Assembly: GCA_029265085.1 (NCBI GenBank)
Contig: JAJUJY010000001.1
Coordinates: 1-64,000, forward strand
Direction: 5' to 3'
Origin: Chloroflexota bacterium
Lineage (GTDB): Bacteria > Chloroflexota > Anaerolineae > Anaerolineales > Anaerolineaceae
Length of the DNA: 64,000 nucleotides
Both the position numbers and the translations under genes were made by a program. The notes under the pieces were generated by a model. That model did no database searches. It worked only from the letters and a program-made list of their open reading frames with translations, and had not been told where the DNA came from. Of this stretch, positions 44,550-53,680 are shown one piece after another. Every line of letters starts with the position of its first letter. Position 1 is the first letter of the stretch.

Positions 44550-45830
44550 TTATTGATAAAACTGGGGGAGAAATTCTTTATTCTCTTCGAGAATCCGATC
44601 GAGCAGCTTTTCTGCAACATCGACAGTTGGCACCAACGGGTGATTAGCCAATGCCAATAGCGCCATATCACGCGAACCGTGCACTGCCGCCTCAACCGTC
44701 AACTGCTCATACCCCTTAACTGTCTGAATTAGTCCACGGATCCCCAGAGGTAAATCACCTGCAACCATCGGGTGCGGACCAGATGAATTAATCATGGCCG
44801 GAACCTCCACTACCACATCATCAGGCAAATACCCCAAAGCACCGTTATTGCGGGTATTAACGATATGTACCTCTTTCTTGTCATTGGAAATTGCACTGAT
44901 CAAAGCACAGGCAGCATCCGAATACCAGGCACCACCCCGCTGGTCTAGAATAGCTGGTTTTTCATTCAAATTCGGGTCGGAATACAGTTTAAGTAATTCC
45001 GCATCGATTTTCATTACTTGTTCCGCGCGGTTGCCTGACTTCAATTGTTTTTCAAAAATCTGATCGCGGTGATAGTAGTATTGCAAATAACCACCCGGCA
45101 GCAGGCCTAAAGCACGGACCATTTTTTTATTGAATGGATACCCAAGTAAATCTTGTGCATCCCCTTCTAAGATACGTTCGGTAACTTCGGCTGTTATATC
45201 CTGTCCATCCAGATACACTTTTCTAATCCAGGTCAGGTGGTTCAAACCAAAATAATCCATGTAAATCCGGTCAACCGAGACATTGTAGAGCTTTGCAAAG
45301 CGCATCAAATACGTAATTGGCACATTGCACAAACCAATCATTGGCATTTTTGAATAACGCGCCAATGCTTCAGTAATGAGCCCGGAAGGATTGGTAAAGT
45401 TGATCATCCATCCATTGGGAGAGAGTTTTTCCATCTCACGGGCTGTTTCCAGCATGACCGGAATGGTGCGCAAAGCCATGGCAAAACCACCCGGGCCGGT
45501 AGTTTCCTGCCCAAGAATTCCAAACTCAACAGGAATTCGTTCATCCCGTGCACGGCCTTCCATCAGCCCAACCCGCACCTGGGTAACCACAAAATCTGAA
45601 CCATCCAATGCTTCGCGCCGGTTTGTGGTCAGAATAATTTCTGTATCCATACCAGCACGCTGAACCATTCGGCGAGCCAGGTTGCCGGTGATATCAAGTC
45701 TTTCCGGGTCAATATCCATCATGACAACTTGTTTGACTTTCAATTCATCCCGGCGCTTGATAAACCCATCAATTAATTCAGGGGCATAGGTACTACCACT
45801 ACCAATCACACCAATTTTGAGTTCTTTCAT
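44550..45830 (-). CDS. GH4 family NAD-dependent 6-phospho-glycosidase
   Basis: I chose ATG 45830 because GGAGG lies 5 nt upstream; an in-frame TTG overlaps that site. The 426-residue enzyme has the NAD-binding motif IGVIGSGSTYAPELIDGF, the metal-binding Cys in IGLCNVP and the His in DYFGLNHLTW. GH4 enzymes hydrolyse alpha- or beta-glycosides, often 6-phosphorylated, by an oxidation-elimination route needing NAD and Mn2+. The sequence is closest in pattern to 6-phospho-beta-glucosidases. It is 28 bp from the PfkB kinase gene, which could supply or consume the phosphorylated sugar. Confidence 0.88.
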   Translation of the reverse strand: MKELKIGVIGSGSTYAPELIDGFIKRRDELKVKQVVMMDIDPERLDITGNLARRMVQRAGMDTEIILTTNRREALDGSDFVVTQVRVGLMEGRARDERIPVEFGILGQETTGPGGFAMALRTIPVMLETAREMEKLSPNGWMINFTNPSGLITEALARYSKMPMIGLCNVPITYLMRFAKLYNVSVDRIYMDYFGLNHLTWIRKVYLDGQDITAEVTERILEGDAQDLLGYPFNKKMVRALGLLPGGYLQYYYHRDQIFEKQLKSGNRAEQVMKIDAELLKLYSDPNLNEKPAILDQRGGAWYSDAACALISAISNDKKEVHIVNTRNNGALGYLPDDVVVEVPAMINSSGPHPMVAGDLPLGIRGLIQTVKGYEQLTVEAAVHGSRDMALLALANHPLVPTVDVAEKLLDRILEENKEFLPQFYQ

Positions 45831-45858
45831 ACTTTCCTCCAATTCTAATAATCACCAA

Positions 45859-46794
45859 TCAGCCATTAAGTGGAGGCTGTATTGTCTCGAGCGTCTTGTT
45901 AACATCTGGTAAAGATTCCCCGGGCAGCCTGGCTGTACAAAGCGCAGCAAAGGCATTTGAGAAATCAGCCGTTTTTTGCAGCGGCCAGCCCATCATCAAA
46001 CCATAACTAAAACCTGTGCCAAAATAATCCCCTGCCCCAATCAAATCATGGGCGGCTACGGCTGGGGGTTGGCTCCAAAAAATCTGTCCATTTACATACA
46101 CCATGCATCCCTGTGCACCTAATTTAATCGTGATAATCTTAGGACCGTAACCAGCCAGAATTCTGGCTGCATCCAATGGTTCATGCTCTTTGGTTAATGC
46201 AATGGCTTCCTTACGATCTACCAGCAGCACATCCACATACTGCAATGTTTCACGAGTCAACGCTCGATCCCGGTAACTATCCACGGGGATTGGAAGCATC
46301 TGCGTATCCAGAACGGTGTGCGAATTTGTTCGCGCTGCTCTTAAAAGGTTAGCCAGCTTGCCGTCCCAAATTTCAGGGTAAAGGAGATAACCGCCAAAAT
46401 ACAACAGGTCATATCCCGATGGATCAACCGTTAATAAATGCTCTGGATACTGCAAAAATGGCGAACAACCAATAAAACTCTTCTTACCCCGGTCAATGAC
46501 GCCAATACAAATCGGCGTTGGAGTGGAAGGCTGCCGGTAGATCTGCGCTAAAGATATACCCTGGTCAGCTAATTGATTTAGGTAGATATCAATCACTGGG
46601 TCATCGCCTACCGCGCTGTTCAACGTGGTATTAACCCCAAGCGCACGAAATCCCTGGGCAACATACGTAGCAGAGCCGCCCAAACGCATACGAATATTTT
46701 CTGCCCAGACGGGTTTGCCCAAAACCGGCACACTCGCCGGATTCTGGAGAATAACATCCAGGCAAATTTCACCTAATACAAGCACATTGGCCAT
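45859..46794 (-). CDS. PfkB-family carbohydrate kinase
   Basis: A 311-residue ribokinase-fold protein. It has the N-terminal RLGGSATYVAQGFRALGV substrate motif, a KLGAQGCMVYVNG strand and the DLIGAGDYFGTGFSYGL motif with the catalytic Asp and anion hole. It should phosphorylate a sugar or sugar derivative with ATP. GGAG is 5 nt upstream of the ATG. The gene is 12 bp after the DeoR regulator gene in the same operon. Confidence 0.88.
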   Translation of the reverse strand: MANVLVLGEICLDVILQNPASVPVLGKPVWAENIRMRLGGSATYVAQGFRALGVNTTLNSAVGDDPVIDIYLNQLADQGISLAQIYRQPSTPTPICIGVIDRGKKSFIGCSPFLQYPEHLLTVDPSGYDLLYFGGYLLYPEIWDGKLANLLRAARTNSHTVLDTQMLPIPVDSYRDRALTRETLQYVDVLLVDRKEAIALTKEHEPLDAARILAGYGPKIITIKLGAQGCMVYVNGQIFWSQPPAVAAHDLIGAGDYFGTGFSYGLMMGWPLQKTADFSNAFAALCTARLPGESLPDVNKTLETIQPPLNG

Positions 46795-46806
46795 GAAAAC
46801 TCCAAA

Positions 46807-47580
46807 TCAGGGGATATCGGCCACACAAATTTCCAGGCCGGTGCTTTCTAGTTTTGCCAGCATTTCCGGATCGATTCCGGAATCCGTAATCAAACGAGTT
46901 ACCTTTTCCAGAGGAAGAATTGGCGCAAGCGAGGTAATTCCCAACTTCGTATGGTCGGCGACCACAATCACCTGCTCAGCAGACCGGATCATTGCCTTAT
47001 ACATAGAGGCTTCCAGTAAATCCAATGTCGTTACCCCGCGTTCCACGCTCACGCCGGTAGCGCCCAAAAATAGTTTATTGATGTGAATTTGCTCTAAAAT
47101 ACATTCCGCAAAAGGGCCAACCAAAGCAAACGAACGCTCCAACATATATCCGGAAGTAACAATCAATTTTGCACCACCGCGATTGGCAAACTCCATCGCA
47201 ATATTAATGGCATTGGTCACGACCGTCACACTCTCTTTGGCTGGAAAATTGCGCGCTATTTGAAAACAAGTTGTACCGGCGACCAACCCGACAGTATCCC
47301 CATCCCGGATCATACTGGCTGCCGCTAGCGCAATTGCCAGCTTTTCTTTTTCATACACTGCCACTTTCTCAACAAACGAAAGCTGTAATGCAATTGGATT
47401 TGAGGTTACTGTTGCGCCGCCAAAAGTACGCGTAAGCAAACCAGCCTGTTCAAGCTTATCCAGATCACGCCGGATAGTCATTTCCGATACACCCAAGGTT
47501 GCACTTAGCTCTGTAACCTCTACCTTCTTACTTTTTTCAAGTACGTCCAGGATTAATTTATGTCGTTCGGTTGCCAGCAT
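46807..47580 (-). CDS. DeoR-family transcriptional regulator
   Basis: The helix-turn-helix at about 4-58 has the DeoR signature (RHKLILDVLEKSKKVEVTELSATLGVSEMTIRRDLDKLEQAGL and RTFGGA). The effector domain carries VGLVAGTTCFQIARN and LFLGATGVSVERGVTTLD, typical for sensing sugar phosphates. ATG 47580 follows GAGGTGG; a GTG 6 bp upstream overlaps that site. It is the first gene of the mannoside operon and probably autorepresses through the repeats at 47605-47642. Confidence 0.9.
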   Translation of the reverse strand: MLATERHKLILDVLEKSKKVEVTELSATLGVSEMTIRRDLDKLEQAGLLTRTFGGATVTSNPIALQLSFVEKVAVYEKEKLAIALAAASMIRDGDTVGLVAGTTCFQIARNFPAKESVTVVTNAINIAMEFANRGGAKLIVTSGYMLERSFALVGPFAECILEQIHINKLFLGATGVSVERGVTTLDLLEASMYKAMIRSAEQVIVVADHTKLGITSLAPILPLEKVTRLITDSGIDPEMLAKLESTGLEICVADIP

Positions 47581-47604
47581 AGCCACCTCGGTGCGATGTA
47601 TATA

Positions 47605-47642
47605 TGTTTGAATTTGTTATATTTGTGTTTGAAATTGTTTGA
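47605..47642. promoter_or_regulatory. DeoR operator candidate (TGTTTGA direct repeats)
   Basis: TGTTTGAATTTGTT (47605-47618) and TGTTTGAAATTGTT (47626-47639) match in 13 of 14 positions and are 21 bp apart, two helical turns. A third TGTTTGA begins 10 bp later at 47636. They lie just downstream of the -10, where a repressor would block transcription. Confidence 0.6.
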
Positions 47643-47649
47643 TACAAAA

Positions 47650-47677
47650 ATTTTAGCACATTAAATATTTTAAACAA
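47650..47677 (-). promoter_or_regulatory. Candidate promoter of the DeoR/PfkB/GH4/ABC operon
   Basis: On the minus strand: TTGTTT (-35), 16 bp spacer, TAAAAT (-10). The poor -35 would fit a need for activation from the adjacent CRP-like site. Confidence 0.5.
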
Positions 47678-47693
47678 CATGACATTTGTCACA
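47678..47693. promoter_or_regulatory. CRP/FNR-like activator site candidate
   Basis: The minus strand reads TGTGACAAATGTCATG, close to the CRP consensus TGTGA-N6-TCACA. It directly abuts the -35 at 47672-47677, the class II activator position. Confidence 0.4.
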
Positions 47694-47694
47694 C

Positions 47695-47710
47695 ATTGTC
47701 ATATGACAAT
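47695..47710. repeat. 16-bp perfect palindrome
   Basis: ATTGTCATATGACAAT lies just upstream of the CRP-like site and shares its TGTCA/TGACA halves. It may be a second site of the same activator. Confidence 0.4.
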
Positions 47711-47718
47711 GCGGGCAA

Positions 47719-47744
47719 CAAAAAAGGCAGGGGTCAACCCTGCC
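47719..47744 (-). terminator. Rho-independent terminator of the Gfo/Idh/MocA gene
   Basis: A 7 bp stem, GGCAGGG pairing with CCCTGCC, with a 5 nt loop. It is followed on the minus strand by a run of six T, 29 bp past the stop codon. Confidence 0.85.
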
Positions 47745-47772
47745 CTACCAGAAGACAAATCATTCACTTGAT

Positions 47773-48891
47773 TTACATTTCCACTGCCGAACTTTGTGAA
47801 AGCGCAGCAACCTCTTCCGCGGTTACTTCTCGTCCCAATCGATCAGAAAGGTATATCCCTTCCGAGATCAACATGGTGTTTAAGGCAATTTCATCCGTTG
47901 GCAAGAGGGGAACATTCCCACGCAGCGCTTCAATCCAGTGCTGCTGTGGACCATCATACGCAATACCAACCTCGCGAACGTTATGAAGCCGGTATTCAAA
48001 ACTTTCCAGGTTCGCAGATGCATTCAGCTCCAAATCACCCAGATTCTGAAACAGACCAAACGGCTTAAGGCGCAGCCCGCCCTGCGACCCCAAAATATAA
48101 GAGCCGCCAAACTGATCCAAATGGGCTGCCCAGGATTCGATGATATTCAGGGTAATGTTTCGTTCCAAATGCACAAAACCCAGCCCTAATTCCTCAACAT
48201 CATAACTGCTTTTTGCCAAACGATCCGGATCGATGGGTGTCTCTTGATAGGTCCGTCCGCTGATTCTTAATGCTGCCGGGTTATCCAGCAGATACAACAG
48301 GTTTGCAATATGGTACACCCCCATATCAAACAGTGCACCTCCCCCTGCCTGCTCGCGCTGCACAAATGCCGACGTACCGTAGCCGTCCACATACGGCCGT
48401 CCACGCCGGCGGAAACCTGCCGAACAGGCAAAGTACGGCCGCCCCAACCAGCCTTGTTCCATTGCATAGCGTGCTGCCTTGGTTTCGCTGGCAAACAAGG
48501 TGGAAAGCTGGATGCTGAGTTTTTTTCCTGCCTGGCGAGCGATTTCTACCATTAAAACAGCATCCCGGTACGATCCCGCCATCGGTTTTTCACAATACAC
48601 ATGTTTTCCGGCTTGCAGTGCCGCCACTGTAACCGGTTGGTGCAAATTATTATGCAGACAAACACTGACTGCATCGATATCGTCTCTGGCTAAAAGGTCA
48701 CGAAAATTCACCGTCCAATACGGAATGCCATATTCTTTCGCCACCTGTTCGGTCCGTACCGGATCTCTTCCGACAATTCCAGCCACAACCACGCCCGGAA
48801 TGGACTGGTATGTTTGCAGGTGCACCCTACCGATTTGCCCAACCCCAATTACGCCAACCCGAATAATTTGACGGCTATTCGATGAGTCCAT
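47773..48891 (-). CDS. Gfo/Idh/MocA-family NAD(P)-dependent oxidoreductase
   Basis: A 372-residue sugar dehydrogenase. It has the Rossmann motif VGVIGVGQIGRVHLQTYQS, the catalytic lysine segment YCEKPMAGSY and a C-terminal alpha/beta domain with GGALFDMGVYHIANLLYLL carrying the usual Asp and His. Members oxidise or reduce inositol, glucose and related sugars, or remove substituents by redox steps. It is a separate unit with its own terminator, upstream of the DeoR operon. Confidence 0.88.
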   Translation of the reverse strand: MDSSNSRQIIRVGVIGVGQIGRVHLQTYQSIPGVVVAGIVGRDPVRTEQVAKEYGIPYWTVNFRDLLARDDIDAVSVCLHNNLHQPVTVAALQAGKHVYCEKPMAGSYRDAVLMVEIARQAGKKLSIQLSTLFASETKAARYAMEQGWLGRPYFACSAGFRRRGRPYVDGYGTSAFVQREQAGGGALFDMGVYHIANLLYLLDNPAALRISGRTYQETPIDPDRLAKSSYDVEELGLGFVHLERNITLNIIESWAAHLDQFGGSYILGSQGGLRLKPFGLFQNLGDLELNASANLESFEYRLHNVREVGIAYDGPQQHWIEALRGNVPLLPTDEIALNTMLISEGIYLSDRLGREVTAEEVAALSQSSAVEM

Positions 48892-48974
48892 ATATCTCCC
48901 TGTAGTAGTTCAACGGTCTGGTGAATCGTTGAAAATTATACCGTGATTAAAGAAGGTCCCATGCAAAGCATTTG

Positions 48975-49772
48975 TCAAATCGTTTTCACGAGAGGAACTG
49001 ACTCCATTGATTCTTTGGTAGAAGATGGATCAACTACCAATTTTAGAAATTCTAATGTCACAGCAAATGCCTGGCGCTGCTGCTCCCCTGCAGAAATAGT
49101 TGCCGGGTTATCACCTTTCTGCGCGCCATAATTGCCATACTGGGCATGATTGCCGCCCATAATTTCCCGCACAGCGGCATGCTCTGGCAGCCAGGACAGG
49201 CACGTCTCGCGCTTTTGGCAGGTGACCAAACCATCCAATTCAGAATAAAGATAGAGGATCGGCAATGAGCTGGATCGAAAATCGGTTCCTGGCATCAAGC
49301 GAGAAGCCCAAAGAAACAAAGCATCCACAGAATTTTTAGCTGCAAATCGCGCGGCGATTACGCCACCCAAAGAATGTCCGCCAATAATGATTTTGCGCGG
49401 TATACCTGACCCACCTAAAGCCTGAATGGCCTTGCGAGCACGATTTGGAGCCAGCATCGCCACGTGAAGTGGTTCCAACAACAAGGCCGTTTCAAAACCA
49501 TGCGAAGCAAAAGAGCGCATCGCCCAATAATATGCCCGCGGATCAATGGATCCACCTGGGTGGAAAACGATTAATCCGGACGGCTCAACCCCGTTTGGCA
49601 AAAAACGAATAAAAGGCTGCCCTTTATTCGCCTGCATCTCCACTGCATATGGACCATCCGCAATATATGGATCATCCGGCAAGGCTGGATAGATATTTTT
49701 CTTCAACACGATTACACTGGCCAGGCTGGCAAACAATACCGACAGAACCAGTATTAACAGCGCAATTTCCAT
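48975..49772 (-). CDS. Membrane-anchored alpha/beta hydrolase (paralogue 1)
   Basis: A 265-residue protein with an N-terminal hydrophobic helix (about 3-22) that should anchor or export it. The fold has VFHPGG (oxyanion loop), the nucleophile elbow GGHSLGGVIAARF, an SELDGL segment bearing the acid and a GGNHAQYGNY His. It matches the hydrolase encoded at 51232-51981 along its length, so they are gene duplicates. Substrate unknown. It lies 33 bp after the AraC regulator gene. Confidence 0.8.
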   Translation of the reverse strand: MEIALLILVLSVLFASLASVIVLKKNIYPALPDDPYIADGPYAVEMQANKGQPFIRFLPNGVEPSGLIVFHPGGSIDPRAYYWAMRSFASHGFETALLLEPLHVAMLAPNRARKAIQALGGSGIPRKIIIGGHSLGGVIAARFAAKNSVDALFLWASRLMPGTDFRSSSLPILYLYSELDGLVTCQKRETCLSWLPEHAAVREIMGGNHAQYGNYGAQKGDNPATISAGEQQRQAFAVTLEFLKLVVDPSSTKESMESVPLVKTI

Positions 49773-49805
49773 ACTTCCGTCTCCATTTTTTTGATGATTC
49801 GCACG

Positions 49806-51146
49806 TCAGTGGTTGTCCCCTGAAACACTTTGAGAAGCTTCTTGCTGCCGGTAATCGGTTGGTGAAATTCCCGTATATTTTTTAAACGTCTTGGAAAAGT
49901 GGGTTGAATCCCAAAAACAAAAATTATGAGCAATCTCTGTCACAGACAAATCAGACACCCTCAATAATCGTTTTGCAGCCTCGACCCGCGCCAGGATAAT
50001 ATAATCACTGATACTCATATTCATTTCCGTCCGGAACATACGGTTAAGATGCTGGGGCGAAAAATTCATCTCGACAGCAATACTCTCTAAAGTTAATTTT
50101 TGATCCAGGTTTGAGTTGATATAAAGAATGATCCGCCGGATAACTGACGCTGTATTGGCATCCTCGTGTTTCCGGTCGATCGTTTCTAATATTTGTTCCA
50201 TCACGGTAAACAACCACTGCCGGAAGGTGTACACATCCCGGCCAACCGGCGGATACAACTCCGGCTGCACTTGCAAAGAAACTGCCTCTCCCCGTGATAC
50301 TCCCTCCCAAAACAGCGGAGCGCGTGTAATTAAGACAGCCAGTTCCATTAACCGGCCTTTAAGCTCCAGTGAACCGCGCGGCAAACGGGTAAACAATTTG
50401 GAAAGAATATTTTCCAGCTGTGCCTCTGCCTCTTCCCGTTTCCCCAATGCAATTGCCTCAATTAGATTGCGCTCATCTTGCGCATTATATGGACCTAAAA
50501 AGCGTGGATCCATCGGTAGTTCATCAAAGAACGGGCTTGCGCCGCGGTATAACTGCCGCGCCACAGCCAGGTCCGGACTGAGCAACAGATCATATTGCCG
50601 GTTGTACAAAGTAGAAATACTCATCAGGTAAGAGGCTGAGCGATAAATAAAATCTGAAACCGCAAAAAGATGTTCTTCAGTTGAGATCGGATATGCCGCA
50701 AGCCATTGTTCAACCTCGTCCAGGCGAAGATTGTTCTCCGTGGCAATTTTCTTTATTTGCGCGATCTGATCATCCGTCCAGGGTTCCGTGCGGGTATATC
50801 CCCCCACTAATACGGCTGCACTTGCCCCGCGATTAATCAACACAGGCGCCATACTAAAGCGAACCCCATAAGGACAGGTGGTAATATAATTCCGGTTGAC
50901 AATCGCTTTATGTCCCGATGTGATCAAAAACCGATTGCACTGTTGGCGGTGGTCATCACAGCGCAGTAAGTTTTTACACAGGTCAGGCACTTTTGCAGTT
51001 TGCGGAGCAAAGAGCGGCCGTTTTTCCAAAGGTTCTTGCAAAAACACCGTGTACCCTGATAGACGTGCAACCAGGTCCAAAACAGGATAGATCAAATTCA
51101 AATCAAGGATGTTTTCCAGGGGCAGCCCATGATATGCTGTCGCCAT
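49806..51146 (-). CDS. AraC-family regulator with PocR sensory domain
   Basis: A 446-residue regulator. Residues about 12-170 match PocR-type ligand domains, including the conserved Cys cluster LCKNLLRCDDHRQQC and GHKAIVNRNYITTCPYGV. The C-terminal AraC module is at about 335-435 (IVLYINSNL-like helix, LTLESIAVEMNFSPQHLNRMFR, SVTEIAHNFCFWDSTHFSKTFKKYTGISPTDYR). PocR senses propanediol in Salmonella; many relatives bind other small metabolites. It stands between two paralogous hydrolase genes, the likely targets. Confidence 0.87.
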   Translation of the reverse strand: MATAYHGLPLENILDLNLIYPVLDLVARLSGYTVFLQEPLEKRPLFAPQTAKVPDLCKNLLRCDDHRQQCNRFLITSGHKAIVNRNYITTCPYGVRFSMAPVLINRGASAAVLVGGYTRTEPWTDDQIAQIKKIATENNLRLDEVEQWLAAYPISTEEHLFAVSDFIYRSASYLMSISTLYNRQYDLLLSPDLAVARQLYRGASPFFDELPMDPRFLGPYNAQDERNLIEAIALGKREEAEAQLENILSKLFTRLPRGSLELKGRLMELAVLITRAPLFWEGVSRGEAVSLQVQPELYPPVGRDVYTFRQWLFTVMEQILETIDRKHEDANTASVIRRIILYINSNLDQKLTLESIAVEMNFSPQHLNRMFRTEMNMSISDYIILARVEAAKRLLRVSDLSVTEIAHNFCFWDSTHFSKTFKKYTGISPTDYRQQEASQSVSGDNH

Positions 51147-51231
51147 GTGTTCTCCCTATTCGAAACATACGGTAAACTGGGGATGAGTGACTACAGGTAT
51201 TGTACATGATTTTGCCACACATCACCTTAGC

Positions 51232-51981
51232 TTATTGGTTTTCAATCGCTGCAAGAAACTGGCTCATTTTTTGATAAATTTGTTCCTGTTGATCTTCAAC
51301 TGATATTTGTGCCGCTAAGTCACCGTTTTGTAAGTTGTACCAGCCGAATTGGGTATGATTGCCGCCTTTAATTTGAAAAAACTCTGCACTGGCTGGCAAA
51401 TACGCTCTCGACGCATCAATTTTTTCTGGGGTGGACAATCCATCCAATTCCGCAGAGATGGAAAGAACAGGCAGCGATTGATCCGCCAGGCTGCTTTGCT
51501 CTGCCGGGAAAGAAGCCCAGAAAAACGATCCGGAAATAATTGCCGGGTGTTGATGGGTATATTGAGCTGCCATGGCCCCGCCCAACGAATGACCACCCAA
51601 TACCCAGGTATCCACTTCTGGATGTGCAAGCATGACCTGATCTGCACGGTTAACGCCAAACAAAGCCAAGTTTAATGGCATGCTGGGTTCTACCACCAGG
51701 TAACCTTCTGCAGCAATCCGTTTCAACAGCGGCGCATATACCCGCGCATCCACCCTCCCGCCGGGGTAAAAAATCACGCCGACAGCATGGGTACGATCAA
51801 CCGGTTCGTAAGTAATCCATTCACCCTGCTCAACACGCACCAAATCATCAGAGTGCATCGCAGCCAGCGCTTGCGGCAAAGGCTGAGATGCACACAAAGC
51901 CCAAAAAACAAAACCAGCGCTCACGGTCATCAGCGCCAGCAGGAAAAAGCCTATTATTTTCAAGAAGGTATTTTTTTTCAT
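51232..51981 (-). CDS. Membrane-anchored alpha/beta hydrolase (paralogue 2)
   Basis: A 249-residue protein with an N-terminal transmembrane helix (about 8-30). It shares with paralogue 1 the VIFYPGGRVDAR loop, GGHSLGGAMAAQY elbow, SAELDGL acid segment and GGNHTQFGWYNLQNGD His segment. The two were probably generated by tandem duplication. Substrate unknown. Confidence 0.8.
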   Translation of the reverse strand: MKKNTFLKIIGFFLLALMTVSAGFVFWALCASQPLPQALAAMHSDDLVRVEQGEWITYEPVDRTHAVGVIFYPGGRVDARVYAPLLKRIAAEGYLVVEPSMPLNLALFGVNRADQVMLAHPEVDTWVLGGHSLGGAMAAQYTHQHPAIISGSFFWASFPAEQSSLADQSLPVLSISAELDGLSTPEKIDASRAYLPASAEFFQIKGGNHTQFGWYNLQNGDLAAQISVEDQQEQIYQKMSQFLAAIENQ

Positions 51982-51992
51982 AATCAGTTTTT

Positions 51993-52020
51993 AAGGGAGC
52001 GCAAATAGATGCGCTCCCTT
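51993..52020 (+). terminator. Hairpin with T-run on the plus strand
   Basis: A 10 bp stem, AAGGGAGCGC pairing with GCGCTCCCTT, followed on the plus strand by TTTCT, making five T with the stem. No plus-strand gene precedes it. On the minus strand it lies just past the DUF35 stop but lacks a T-run, so its role there is uncertain. Confidence 0.45.
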
Positions 52021-52034
52021 TTTCTAAATAGAAT

Positions 52035-52475
52035 CTACCCTACCACAATAAATTTATATCCGTATACCCAGTTACCAGTATCTTCTCGTTTGTGCTTGCG
52101 GATCACTACACGGACGGGGGTACCAGCCTCAATCTTTTTCCCTTCCGCTTCAACCACTTCCGAGATCACATGCAGGCCATCTTCTAGACGAACTGCCACA
52201 ATGGAACGCGGAGGCTGCTCATTGTAGCCAATAGCCGGGTAAGCCACATCATCCACCCAACAGGTTACTACTACACCGCGCTTGGGCGGGTAATAATCAA
52301 CCAGGTTACGGCTCAAACACTTCGGGCATACCAATCCTTCACGCGGTGGAAAATATTTTTCGCCGCAATCCTGACACTGAGAACCTTTCAAATGGTAGCG
52401 AGCATCACGCGTGCGGTATGTCCGCATGGTGCTGTATGCCTCCAACCGTGGGATGATTTCAGGGAATTCACTCAT
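52035..52475 (-). CDS. DUF35 zinc-ribbon/OB-fold acyl-CoA-binding partner protein
   Basis: A 146-residue protein. A zinc ribbon with four Cys (CQDCG and CPKC) precedes an OB-fold ending VRVVIRKHKREDTGNWVYGYKF. DUF35 proteins form a complex with thiolase in archaea, bridging it to HMG-CoA synthase and passing acetoacetyl-CoA between them; others pair with acyl-CoA enzymes of steroid breakdown. The ATG at 52475 overlaps the last base of the thiolase stop (TGATG), so the two are coupled. Confidence 0.87.
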   Translation of the reverse strand: MSEFPEIIPRLEAYSTMRTYRTRDARYHLKGSQCQDCGEKYFPPREGLVCPKCLSRNLVDYYPPKRGVVVTCWVDDVAYPAIGYNEQPPRSIVAVRLEDGLHVISEVVEAEGKKIEAGTPVRVVIRKHKREDTGNWVYGYKFIVVG

Positions 52476-53671
52476 CAAAAACCTCTCTTCATAATCGCAA
52501 CGGAATCAACCGATTGGTGCGTACCGTAAGCATGCGCCAGAGCTACCTGCGCATCTGCTACCTGGCGCTCTCCAGCCTGGCCGCGCAGCTGCAGGATATT
52601 TTCCACTACCTTGGAGGGGAAATCGCCGCCCACACTGGAGTGACCAAATGCAATTGCGCCGCCGTCTGTGTTGGTTGGGAAAGGTCCCGTTGGGGCAGTT
52701 ACCCCATCCAGGATCAACTTACTCATTTCACCCGGTTTTGCCAACCCAAGCGCTTCTAATTGCATAAACCCATCGGCAGGGGTCAGATCATGCACCTGGA
52801 ATACATCCACATCCTGAACCGTCACATCGGCCATTGCCATTGCTGTCCGTGCGGCAATAGCCACACCGGGTTGTTCGGTAATATCAGCGGCCTGGTGTTC
52901 TGGGTGCTGGTAATAGAAATGCGCGCCTAAATACGGAGACCGGAAGGCGATACTCATATCAAAATAGATTGGCTGAGGAAACTGGCGTGCTGCATCTTCA
53001 GACATCATAATCAAACAGCAGGCCTGTTCGCGACCGGCAGCAGAACGAGCCCTATAGCCCACAATCCCGGTATCCATCAAATCTTCCTGGCTGGGCATTT
53101 CGCCTTTATTCAATGCAGCGTACAGGTTACGCTTGCCATACCAGTGATCCTGATACGCCCACCGCGCTTCCGGGGTGTAGTCGCCGGGATGGTATTTTTG
53201 CATATACAGGCTCTCCTTAAGCGAGCTGTATTGGATATGGGTCAAGCCAAGGGCAAAATCCACATCGGTGTAATTACCCATCGCACTGGCAGTATCCATC
53301 GGGAAGAACACTTCCGACCGAGAAAACGAGATCACCGCACCCACATCATAACGTCCGCTGGCGATGAAATGATACATATTGAAAGCTGCCACACCACCGC
53401 CTGTACAGGCTGCCGAAACCGGTACTACGGGAACGCGCAAGCCGGTTAATGCATCACACATAATCGGTGCAATTGCGGCATCAGGAACACTGCGCTCGTT
53501 GTACGCTAACGAGATTATTTCCAGGTCATCCACCTTAAGCCCAATACTATCCAGGGCTTCAAACATAGGGCGGGCAGCATATTGGCGGTAATCCACCAGG
53601 TCTTTTCCCGGTTTGGTCATAGCTCCGGCAACTACCATCACCCGGCGAGAAGGTTTTTTTGGAATTTTCAT
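52475..53671 (-). CDS. Thiolase (SCP-x / archaeal acetoacetyl-CoA thiolase type)
   Basis: I chose ATG 53671 since AGGAGG precedes it by 5 nt; the upstream GTG overlaps that site. The 398-residue protein has nucleophile Cys 89 in SAACTGGG, a VHDLTPADGFMQLEALGL segment and FGHSSVGGDF, the HS position of thiolase loops. The second catalytic Cys found in biosynthetic thiolases near the C-terminus is not evident, as is normal in SCP-x-type members. It would join or split acyl-CoA units. It is 9 bp downstream of the HMG-CoA-synthase-like gene. Confidence 0.86.
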   Translation of the reverse strand: MKIPKKPSRRVMVVAGAMTKPGKDLVDYRQYAARPMFEALDSIGLKVDDLEIISLAYNERSVPDAAIAPIMCDALTGLRVPVVPVSAACTGGGVAAFNMYHFIASGRYDVGAVISFSRSEVFFPMDTASAMGNYTDVDFALGLTHIQYSSLKESLYMQKYHPGDYTPEARWAYQDHWYGKRNLYAALNKGEMPSQEDLMDTGIVGYRARSAAGREQACCLIMMSEDAARQFPQPIYFDMSIAFRSPYLGAHFYYQHPEHQAADITEQPGVAIAARTAMAMADVTVQDVDVFQVHDLTPADGFMQLEALGLAKPGEMSKLILDGVTAPTGPFPTNTDGGAIAFGHSSVGGDFPSKVVENILQLRGQAGERQVADAQVALAHAYGTHQSVDSVAIMKRGF

Positions 53672-53680
53672 GGTCACCTC

